Assembly: GCA_025929125.1 (NCBI GenBank)
Contig: JAICMT010000149.1
Coordinates: 1-5,120, forward strand
Reading direction: 5' to 3'
From: Acidobacteriaceae bacterium
GTDB lineage: Bacteria; Acidobacteriota; Terriglobia; Terriglobales; Acidobacteriaceae
DNA: 5,120 nucleotides
Below are positions 1 to 5,120 of this stretch, one piece after another. Made by a program: the position numbers and the translations under genes. Position 1 is the stretch's first letter; every line of letters begins with the position of its first letter. Below the pieces are notes generated by a model. That model did no database searches. It had not been told where the DNA came from and saw only the letters and a list, made by a program, of their open reading frames with translations.

Positions 1-1
1 C

Positions 2-430
2 AGTATTGATCCGATCGAGAGCAATGCCAAGCCGCTCCCCGCTCTAACAACGAACGGTCAGGCTGCGCCGGCGGAAACAGGCGCCAATCCTCCGCTCGCG
101 CCACAGATCACCATTGACGATTTCGCCAAAGTGGATCTGAGGGTGGCACGCGTCATTGCTGCCGAGAGAATCCCGAAGGCAGACAAACTCCTCCGGCTGG
201 AAGTCGATCTTGGCTTCGAGAAGCGGCAGATTCTGGCCGGGATTGCCGAGCACTATGCTCCCGAGTCACTGATCGGCCGCAAGGTGGTCATCGTAGCAAA
301 CCTGGCACCCAGGAGAATGCGTGGGCTTGAATCGAATGGCATGGTCGTCGCCGCAAGCATTGGTCCAGACGGGGCTCCGGTGCTGGCCGGGTTCCCGGAA
401 GACGTGGAGCTTGGGGCCCGGTTAAAGTAG
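2..430 (+). CDS. metG: Methionyl-tRNA synthetase, C-terminal tRNA-binding domain (5' partial)
   Basis: Methionyl-tRNA synthetase charges tRNA-Met in the cytoplasm. Only the C-terminal end is in the window; the frame is open to the left edge, so the catalytic and anticodon-binding domains lie upstream. About 142 codons are visible. The first 35 or so form a Pro/Ala-rich linker (PLPALTTNGQAAPAETG). An OB-fold tRNA-binding domain follows, starting at ITIDDFAKVDLRVARV, with PKADKLLRLEVDLG, QILAGIAEHY, and then VIVANLAPRRMRGLESNGM, the signature order of the MetRS C-terminal dimerisation and tRNA-binding domain. It stops at TAG 428-430. A GTG at 131 is not the real start, because it falls inside the conserved KVDLRV strand and the linker is in frame before it. 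A free-standing OB-fold protein (CsaA-like) is less likely, given the linker open to the edge. Confidence 0.93.
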   Translation, partial: SIDPIESNAKPLPALTTNGQAAPAETGANPPLAPQITIDDFAKVDLRVARVIAAERIPKADKLLRLEVDLGFEKRQILAGIAEHYAPESLIGRKVVIVANLAPRRMRGLESNGMVVAASIGPDGAPVLAGFPEDVELGARLK

Positions 431-527
431 CGATAATCGGCCAAGCTGCTGAATCAGTGAGTGATACCCCTTTGCAAGCATATACAGCCAATTTGCCGTA
501 TGATAAAAAGGACTAAGTTGGTCTGAT

Positions 528-785
528 ATGCCGGAGACGAAGGTGACACTCCTCAGCGATGCTCGTGTACATGATGCCGGTGTGGTGGAGACGGTGGACC
601 TCGCGGAGGAAGTGAGTCACTACCTGGCGCATCTGGGATTTCTGCCCGGGACGCGCGTGGAGGTGCTCCGGCGCGCTCCTGCGGGGGACCCGACGGTCTA
701 TCGAGTGGACAATGTGGAGGTTGCGTTGCGCCGCGATACCGCTCGGCACATCACGCTGAAGCTGGAGCATGGAGCGCGCAAATGA
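528..785 (+). CDS. feoA: Ferrous iron transport protein A (FeoA)
   Basis: This is a small cytoplasmic SH3-like protein of 85 residues, a usual FeoA length, that works with the FeoB permease in ferrous iron uptake. The core is visible as HLGFLPGTRVEVLRRAP (about residues 35-51), then GDPTVYRVDNVEVALRRDTA and a final strand HITLKLEH, matching the FeoA pattern of LGxxPGxxVxVxxxxPxGxPxxYxVxxxxVALRxxxA. The ATG at 528 is the only reasonable start, as no alternative lies just upstream in frame. The best purine run, AAAAAGGA at 505-512, sits 15 nt away, which is further than usual. The stop overlaps the feoB start (ATGA at 782-785), so the two are almost certainly translated as a coupled pair. The 97-bp upstream gap should hold the operon's control region, but I could not identify a Fur or DtxR-type site in it. 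Confidence 0.93.
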   Translation: MPETKVTLLSDARVHDAGVVETVDLAEEVSHYLAHLGFLPGTRVEVLRRAPAGDPTVYRVDNVEVALRRDTARHITLKLEHGARK

Positions 786-2689
786 GCTGCCATGCACCGG
801 TTCTAGAGCAACTGGAGGAGAATCCGAAGACGGCGAGTACAGCCTCGCGGCTTCGCACCGTGGCGTTAGTGGGTCCCCCGAATTCTGGCAAGTCCACTCT
901 GTTCAATCGGCTCACGGGGATGCGGCAGAAGGTCGCAAACTATCCCGGAGTGACAGTAGAGCACCATTCCGGACGGATGAAGAGCATCGGCCGTGGCGAT
1001 CTCACACTGATCGACCTTCCGGGGATCTACAGTCTGTCGACGTACTCCGAAGATGCGCGGGTCGCGGTCGAGGTGCTGACCGGCAAAATGCCTGGCGTGC
1101 CCCGGCCGGATTGCGTTCTGCTGGTGCTGGATGCAACCCACATGAATCGTCAGCTGATGCTGGCCGCTCCGGTCTTTTCCATCGGCCTGCCTACGCTGGT
1201 GCTGCTGAACATGAGTGACCAGCTGGAGTTGCGCGGCGGCAAGATCGATACGCTAGCGTTGGCCCGCGAGCTGGGTCATCCCGTCGCACTGATCAGCGCC
1301 GCGAAGGATATTGGCCTGGAGGTGGTTCCGGACTTCCTGGTGCAGGCAGACGGAACTCTGAATACCAAGCTTCGGCCGGTACAACTCCCGGTGTTGCAGA
1401 GTCCGGCAGCCTGCCGCGCGTGGGCCTCCCAGGTGACCACCCGGACGGGCTACCAGTCTCCTGCAGTCTCGCGCTGGACACAGCGGCTGGACTCCGTCCT
1501 TCTGCATCGTGTGGCTGGACCGTTGATCTTCCTTGCTGTTGTCTTCGCCGTGTTTCAGGTGGTCTTCAGCATTGGCCAGCCGTTGAGCGATGGAATGGGG
1601 AGCCTGCTGGACCATGTGGGCGCGAGCCTGGGACAGATATTGCCGGACAACTGGTTGCGGCTGCTGCTGCTGGACGGCATCTGGAGGGGCGTGACCTCGG
1701 TGCTGGTGTTTCTGCCACAGATCCTGCTGCTGTTCCTCTTTATCGGGGTGCTGGAAGACTCCGGCTATCTCGCTCGGGCGGCGCTGATTGCCGACCGGGT
1801 GATGCGTTCCATCGGCTTGAACGGCAAGGCATTCATACCACTGCTTTCCGCCTATGCTTGCGCGGTCCCGGCGATCATGGCGACGCGCACCATCGAAAAT
1901 AAGCGGGAGCGGCTCGCCACCATCCTGATCGCACCTTTCATGACCTGTTCCGCCCGGCTGCCGATCTACACCCTGATTATCGCCGCGTTTGTGCCGCACC
2001 GGCTGTTCCTGGGCGGGCTGATCGGTCTGCGGGCGCTGGTTATGCTGGGGCTCTACGGGCTCGGCTTCTTCGCTGCACTGATTACTGCGCGGATGCTGAA
2101 CTCCTCGGTGATGAAGGCTTCCCCGGCTCCCTTCATCCTGGAGCTGCCACAGTATCGCTGGCCGACTGTCCAGTCGCTCGGCCTCCGGCTTTATGATCGC
2201 GGCAGGCTGTTCCTGAAGAAGGCCGGGACGGTCATTCTCGGAGTTACGTTCCTGGTTTGGGTCTTGAGCGTCATTCCGGTCCACGGCGGACAACTGTCTG
2301 ACCTGTCGACAAGCGTAATTGGCCATCTCGGCCACACCATTGAGCCTTTGATCCGGCCGCTGGGCTTCAACTGGAAGATCGGCATTGGTCTCCTTAGTTC
2401 GATCGTTGCCCGCGAAGTGATTGTCGGAACGCTGGGCACGTTGTACGGCATGGATCCGGGGACGCACGCGCTCGGTCTTGAAGCTGCCCTGCGGCATGAC
2501 ATCACGGCCGCCGGAGCCATCGCGCTGGTTGTATTCTTCGCCTTCGCCATGCAGTGCACCTCGACCCTTGCCGTAGTCCGGCGCGAGACCAACAGCTGGA
2601 AATTTCCCGCGCTGCAATTCACGTATATGACGACCGTGGCGTATCTCGCGGCACTGATCACGAACCAGGTGCTCTTGCGGCTGCTCTAG
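782..2689 (+). CDS. feoB: Ferrous iron transport protein B (FeoB), GTP-dependent inner-membrane permease
   Basis: FeoB imports Fe(II) across the inner membrane using an N-terminal G-protein domain. At 635 residues it is compact (E. coli FeoB has 773). The G motifs are clear: G1 GPPNSGKS (31-38), switch I NYPGVTVE with the G2 Thr at about 58, G3 DLPG (78-81), G4 NMSD (143-146), and a G5-like SAAK (172-175). A short helical segment (about 190-240) leads to roughly nine hydrophobic segments starting near residue 244. Hallmarks of the permease are LEDSGYLARAA (324-334), SAYACAVPAIMATRTIENKR (356-375) with Cys360, MTCSARLPIY (387-396), VAREVIVGTLGTLYG (542-556), and QCTSTLAVVRRETNSW (591-606) with Cys592. 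Relative to the common GxGCNVPA gate motif, this one reads AYACAVPA: the Cys is kept but the Asn is not. The ATG overlaps the feoA stop, and GGAG at 771-774 gives a well-spaced ribosome site inside feoA. No feoC follows. Confidence 0.97.
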   Translation: MSCHAPVLEQLEENPKTASTASRLRTVALVGPPNSGKSTLFNRLTGMRQKVANYPGVTVEHHSGRMKSIGRGDLTLIDLPGIYSLSTYSEDARVAVEVLTGKMPGVPRPDCVLLVLDATHMNRQLMLAAPVFSIGLPTLVLLNMSDQLELRGGKIDTLALARELGHPVALISAAKDIGLEVVPDFLVQADGTLNTKLRPVQLPVLQSPAACRAWASQVTTRTGYQSPAVSRWTQRLDSVLLHRVAGPLIFLAVVFAVFQVVFSIGQPLSDGMGSLLDHVGASLGQILPDNWLRLLLLDGIWRGVTSVLVFLPQILLLFLFIGVLEDSGYLARAALIADRVMRSIGLNGKAFIPLLSAYACAVPAIMATRTIENKRERLATILIAPFMTCSARLPIYTLIIAAFVPHRLFLGGLIGLRALVMLGLYGLGFFAALITARMLNSSVMKASPAPFILELPQYRWPTVQSLGLRLYDRGRLFLKKAGTVILGVTFLVWVLSVIPVHGGQLSDLSTSVIGHLGHTIEPLIRPLGFNWKIGIGLLSSIVAREVIVGTLGTLYGMDPGTHALGLEAALRHDITAAGAIALVVFFAFAMQCTSTLAVVRRETNSWKFPALQFTYMTTVAYLAALITNQVLLRLL

Positions 2690-2711
2690 ACGCTTCGGAT
2701 CGCCTGTCGTC

Positions 2712-2721
2712 TGTGATCACA
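2712..2721. promoter_or_regulatory. Perfect 10-bp palindrome TGTGATCACA in the feoB-P450 gap (possible operator)
   Basis: TGTGATCACA lies 23 bp after the feoB stop and 46 bp before the preferred P450 start. It resembles the two halves of a CRP/FNR-type site joined without the usual 6-bp spacer, so it is not a standard CRP box. A possible -10 hexamer, TATCAT (2735-2740), sits 17 bp downstream of TGTGAT, which would put the palindrome over the -35 position, but the -35 match to TTGACA is poor. A 10-bp palindrome is expected about five times by chance in a window this size, so only its position argues for function. Confidence 0.25.
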
Positions 2722-2751
2722 ACGCGCGCGCCGGTATCATCGGACCTGCGT

Positions 2752-2758
2752 AGGAGGG
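2752..2758 (+). promoter_or_regulatory. Strong Shine-Dalgarno sequence that decides the P450 start
   Basis: AGGAGGG is a near-perfect anti-16S complement. It abuts a TTG at 2759 (spacing zero, which is unusable) but lies 9 nt before an in-frame GTG at 2768 (a normal spacing). This selects GTG 2768 as the initiation codon. Confidence 0.8.
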
Positions 2759-2767
2759 TTGCTTCAC

Positions 2768-4108
2768 GTGCCTGCTCTGCTTAGGCCGCCCGGACCCAAA
2801 AGTCGCGGGATTGTCGGCAACTTCCCCCTGGGAGACAAGGACCCGCTCGGCACTTACACGCAGTGGGCGCGCAGCTATGGCGACATCTTCCATTACCGCT
2901 TCCTGCACCGCCACGTCTACTTTCTGAACCATCCGGATCTGATCAAGGAGGTCCTGGTCACCAGAGCGCCGAGCTTCCGAAAAGGGGATGCGGTTCGGAT
3001 GAACCGTCGTATTTTCGGCAATGGGCTGCTGGCCAATGAAGGCGCTTCATGGCTGGAGCAGCGGCGCCTGATCCAGCCCGCGTTCCATCGCACTCGCATC
3101 GAGTCCTACGCAGCCACGATGGTGGCGTACACGCAGCGTCTGCTGACGGAATGGAGGCCCGGCGAGAAACGCGACCTGCACAGCGACATGATGCGCCTGA
3201 CGCTGGAAATTGTGTGCCGCGCCTTATTCGATGTCGAGATCGGGGAGGAAGAGGACCGGATCGCCGCCGCGCTCAACACGTTGATGCAACTAGGAACTGG
3301 AGGGCGCCTCCTCCTGCCGCAGTTCCTGCGGCGCATACCGACTTCCTCGAACCGCCGCTATGACAAAGCGACACAGGTGCTGGACGATGTGGTCTATGGT
3401 CTGATTCGTGACAAGCAAAGTCATCCGGAGCGCGGGTCCAACGATCTTCTGAGTGCTCTGCTGGAGGCACGCTACGAGGACGGGAGCGCCATGTCGAATC
3501 TACAGCTTCGTGATGAGGTAATGACTCTCCTGCTGGCCGGCCACGAGACAACCGCCGTGACGCTCTCGTGGATATGGCTGCTGCTTGCGCGGCATCCTGA
3601 GGTCGAGCAGAAGTTGCATTCGGAACTCGCTAATGTGCTTGGCAGCCGCGCCCCTGGCGCACAGGATCTGCCAGGGTTGATCTTCACGGATTGTGTAGTC
3701 AAAGAAGCCATGCGCCTTTTTCCACCAGCCTGGGCTCTCGTACGAACTGCTACCACGGACATCGACCTGGGCGGGTATACCATTCCAGCGGGGTCTTCGG
3801 TCGTGGTGAGCCAGTGGGTCATGCATCGCGACCCTCGGTTCTATGTAGAGCCTGAGTTGTTCCGGCCTGAGCGCTGGGTGGAGGAGAGCTCTAAATCGCT
3901 GCCGCGATTTGCGTACTTCCCTTTTGGAGGTGGGCCGCGCATCTGCATCGGAGCATCGTTCGCCATGACTGAGGCGGTGCTGGTGCTGGCGACGATTGCT
4001 CAACGCTGGCAGATGCATCTAGCCGATGCGCCTGCTCCGCGGCCCGCACCCGGGATCACTTTGAGACCCGCGGGGGGGGTGCACCTCAGAGTGACGCCGC
4101 GCCTTTAG
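2768..4108 (+). CDS. Cytochrome P450 (soluble bacterial type, substrate unknown)
   Basis: This is a heme-thiolate monooxygenase of 446 residues from the GTG start, full length for a bacterial P450, with no N-terminal membrane anchor. After a PPGPK stretch, it shows (numbered from GTG 2768) C-helix WLEQRR with the heme-propionate W95/R99 pair; I-helix AGHETT (257-262), the oxygen-activation motif; K-helix EAMR (E313, R316); PERW (367-370); and the heme loop FGGGPRICIG (386-395) with ligand Cys393. All hallmark residues are present, so it should be catalytically competent. No ferredoxin or reductase gene is adjacent, so electrons must come from elsewhere. The family number and substrate (fatty acid, terpenoid, other) cannot be read from the sequence. 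It is 78 bp after feoB on the same strand, so read-through is possible. A G8 run near the 3' end (4072-4079) is in frame here, and the stop overlaps the convergent nadK stop. Confidence 0.95.
   Translation: MPALLRPPGPKSRGIVGNFPLGDKDPLGTYTQWARSYGDIFHYRFLHRHVYFLNHPDLIKEVLVTRAPSFRKGDAVRMNRRIFGNGLLANEGASWLEQRRLIQPAFHRTRIESYAATMVAYTQRLLTEWRPGEKRDLHSDMMRLTLEIVCRALFDVEIGEEEDRIAAALNTLMQLGTGGRLLLPQFLRRIPTSSNRRYDKATQVLDDVVYGLIRDKQSHPERGSNDLLSALLEARYEDGSAMSNLQLRDEVMTLLLAGHETTAVTLSWIWLLLARHPEVEQKLHSELANVLGSRAPGAQDLPGLIFTDCVVKEAMRLFPPAWALVRTATTDIDLGGYTIPAGSSVVVSQWVMHRDPRFYVEPELFRPERWVEESSKSLPRFAYFPFGGGPRICIGASFAMTEAVLVLATIAQRWQMHLADAPAPRPAPGITLRPAGGVHLRVTPRL
4072..4079 (+). repeat. Homopolymer run of eight G inside the P450 3' end
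   Basis: An uninterrupted G8 tract encodes part of the C-terminal PAGGV of the P450, ten codons before the stop. As written it keeps the frame through to TAG 4106-4108. A single-base slip, biological or a sequencing error, would change the last ten residues and the stop position. Confidence 0.9.
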
Positions 4109-4974
4109 CGCTCTCCCCACTTCAGTTTCGACCGCAGCACGTCGAAGATTCCGTTTTCCTTGAGTCGCAGCAGCCGCACGCGGTAGTCACTGCGGCGGCA
4201 ATCCACCTGGTCTCCCACGTGCACCGGGACGGCCTCTTGGCCGTCCACCGTCAGGTAAGTTTCGTTGGGAACTCCGGTTACCTTGAGAGTGATGGAAGAC
4301 TCACCGGGAACGACAATGGGCCGGATGGTCAGCAGGTGCGGACAGATGGGAGTCACCAGGATGGCGTTGACCGACGGCATCACGATTGGTCCGCCAGCGG
4401 CGAGGTTATATGCCGTCGAGCCCGTGGGAGTCGACAGAATGACTCCATCGGCGCGGAAGGCAGCCACCTGCCGGCCATCGATGGAAATCGCGTAATCGGC
4501 CATTCGTGCAATGGAACCCTTAGCAATCACAACATCGTTCAAAGCATCGAAGCTGCGCCGGTTGCCTTTGGCGCAAGTCAGGTCGGCGTGGATCATGCTG
4601 CGAACTTCAGTCTTAGCGCGCCCTGTACACCACGCGTCAAGCGTGGCGTACAGTTCCGCCAGCGGTACCTCTGTAAGGAAACCAAGTGAGCCAAGATTCA
4701 CGCTCAGCAGCGGAACATCCGCGTGGGCCAACGCACGCGCGGCTGCCAGAAGCGTTCCGTCGCCGCCAAGTACGATGGCGAGGTCCGGCTTGTATGCAGC
4801 CATCTGGTCACGCGCGGTGAACTCGATCTCCGCCCCAGCAGACCTCAGATATCCCGCACTCTCTTCATCCATCAGGGCTGTCCAGCCGCGCTTCTCCAAC
4901 CATGCACGAAGTTCCGGCAGGATTACAGTCAGCTCAGGCTTCTGAGGCTTTGAAAGTATGGCGGCCAGAGGCAT
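4105..4974 (-). CDS. nadK: NAD kinase (ATP/polyphosphate-NAD+ 2'-phosphotransferase)
   Basis: NAD kinase phosphorylates NAD+ to NADP+ in the cytoplasm and sets the NADPH supply. At 289 residues it is of normal bacterial length. Motifs in order: N-terminal strand and loop AAILSKPQKPEL (4-15); catalytic GGDGT (70-74) with Asp72; NLGSLGFL (93-100); ALNDVVI (144-150), the NAD-binding NE/D region; DGVILSTPTGSTAYN (177-191); GGPIV (194-198); PHLLTIRPIVVP (212-223); and TVDGQ (242-246). The ATG at 4972-4974 fits the family, whose proteins begin shortly before an (I/L)SKP-like segment. Its ribosome site is weak: GGAA lies only 2 nt from ATG, and the start sits inside an 11-bp hairpin arm. tlyA ends 20 bp upstream, so translation is probably coupled to it. 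The TAA stop (4105-4107) overlaps the TAG of the convergent P450. Confidence 0.97.
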   Translation of the reverse strand: MPLAAILSKPQKPELTVILPELRAWLEKRGWTALMDEESAGYLRSAGAEIEFTARDQMAAYKPDLAIVLGGDGTLLAAARALAHADVPLLSVNLGSLGFLTEVPLAELYATLDAWCTGRAKTEVRSMIHADLTCAKGNRRSFDALNDVVIAKGSIARMADYAISIDGRQVAAFRADGVILSTPTGSTAYNLAAGGPIVMPSVNAILVTPICPHLLTIRPIVVPGESSITLKVTGVPNETYLTVDGQEAVPVHVGDQVDCRRSDYRVRLLRLKENGIFDVLRSKLKWGER

Positions 4975-5012
4975 TGTTCCAACAGTGTAACGGTTCAGCC
5001 GTGGAACAATGC
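4971..5012 (-). repeat. Perfect 11-bp inverted repeat spanning the end of tlyA and the nadK start codon
   Basis: GCATTGTTCCA (4971-4981) and TGGAACAATGC (5002-5012) are exact reverse complements separated by 20 nt. In the minus-strand mRNA the first arm lies in the last tlyA codons (Ala-Leu-Phe-His), the loop holds the tlyA stop, and the second arm contains the weak Shine-Dalgarno GGAA and the nadK ATG. Neither side is followed by a T run, so it is not an intrinsic terminator. The geometry fits a start-site-masking hairpin opened by ribosomes finishing tlyA. The repeat is seen directly; the role is inferred. Confidence 0.6.
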
Positions 5013-5120
5013 GTGCAACAGATATTCGCGATTGCCTTCCGCGCCTGTGATGGGCGAGTCAGTCACGTGAACCTCGGTGCCCCCGTTGGCGACTACGCAC
5101 TCCCACACCCTCTCGATTGC
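4995..5120 (-). CDS. tlyA: TlyA-family rRNA 2'-O-methyltransferase, C-terminal end (partial)
   Basis: Reading the minus strand from the right edge gives 41 codons ending in TGA (4995-4997). The peptide includes VHVTDSPITGAEGNREYLL and ends ALFHG. The SPITGxEGNxEYLL block is the characteristic C-terminus of TlyA/hemolysin-A family proteins, S-adenosylmethionine-dependent 2'-O-methyltransferases that in mycobacteria modify 16S and 23S rRNA cytidines. The S4-like RNA-binding domain and most of the methyltransferase domain lie beyond the window, so catalytic residues cannot be judged. The gene neighbour supports the call: tlyA directly upstream of nadK on the same strand is a widespread arrangement, as in Mycobacterium tuberculosis. 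With 20 bp between them, the two are very likely co-transcribed. Confidence 0.85.
   Translation of the reverse strand, partial: AIERVWECVVANGGTEVHVTDSPITGAEGNREYLLHALFHG

Noticed and set aside
131..430. A separate 99-residue tRNA-binding protein starting at GTG 131
   Set aside because: The frame is open to the left edge through a typical MetRS linker and the start of the OB-fold (ITIDDFAK), so the GTG is an internal Val codon of metG.
472..504. A possible feoA promoter made of TTGCAA (472-477) and TATGAT (499-504)
   Set aside because: The spacer is 21 bp, too long for a sigma-70 promoter, and a start about 7 bp after TATGAT would leave most of the purine-rich ribosome site outside the transcript.
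431..527. A Fur box, DtxR-type site or intrinsic terminator in the metG-feoA gap
   Set aside because: Only short AT-rich fragments (GATAAT at 432-437) and 4-bp inverted repeats such as ATCA/TGAT are present; none approaches a full 19-bp Fur-type site or a hairpin with a T run.
769..1218. A 149-codon plus-strand open frame overlapping the start of feoB in another frame
   Set aside because: It reads through the GTPase domain of feoB out of frame, with low-complexity Arg/Gly/Ala content and no family resemblance.
1253..2617. A 454-codon open frame on the minus strand inside feoB
   Set aside because: It is an antisense shadow of feoB. The translation is rich in Q, R, D and H, has no hydrophobic core or recognisable domain, and has no ribosome site; the plus-strand FeoB motifs account for the whole stretch.
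4511..4945. A 144-codon plus-strand open frame opposite nadK
   Set aside because: It is an antisense shadow of nadK with Ser/Ala/Arg-rich, featureless translation and no ribosome site; all conserved NAD kinase motifs are on the minus strand.
4971..5012. The 11-bp inverted repeat as an intrinsic terminator
   Set aside because: Neither strand has a T run after the hairpin, and on the transcribed minus strand it would terminate before nadK, within an apparent operon.

Overview
This 5.1 kb window is GC-rich (about 60% by eye), densely coding bacterial chromosome. The proteins read most like Acidobacteriota (class Terriglobia). That placement is an impression from the overall look of the FeoB, P450 and NAD kinase proteins and was not tested by a search. 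Nothing marks the window as a mobile element, phage, plasmid or defence island.

Layout from left to right: (1) The 3' end of metG, plus strand, 2-430: the linker and C-terminal tRNA-binding domain of methionyl-tRNA synthetase. (2) A 97-bp gap (431-527) in which I see no convincing terminator, promoter or Fur box. (3) feoA (528-785) and feoB (782-2689), plus strand, overlapping by ATGA: a compact ferrous iron uptake operon with no feoC visible. (4) A 78-bp gap with a 10-bp palindrome and a strong Shine-Dalgarno sequence. (5) A complete soluble cytochrome P450 gene, plus strand, 2768-4108. (6) nadK (NAD kinase), minus strand, 4105-4974; its stop codon overlaps the P450 stop tail to tail. (7) The last 41 codons of tlyA, minus strand, 4995-5120, entering from the right edge and lying 20 bp upstream of nadK.

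feoA and feoB form one uptake unit. The P450 follows in the same direction and could be read through from feoB or driven from its own short promoter region. On the other strand, tlyA and nadK form the familiar tlyA-nadK pair. Its usual third member, recN, is missing downstream because the P450 converges there.

The most noteworthy non-coding signal is a perfect 11-bp inverted repeat (4971-4981 / 5002-5012). In the minus-strand transcript it would pair the last tlyA codons with the Shine-Dalgarno region and start codon of nadK, a layout expected for translational coupling. I do not see a previously undescribed multi-gene system here. The genes are recognisable housekeeping or metabolic families, and the interest lies in junctions and small deviations.
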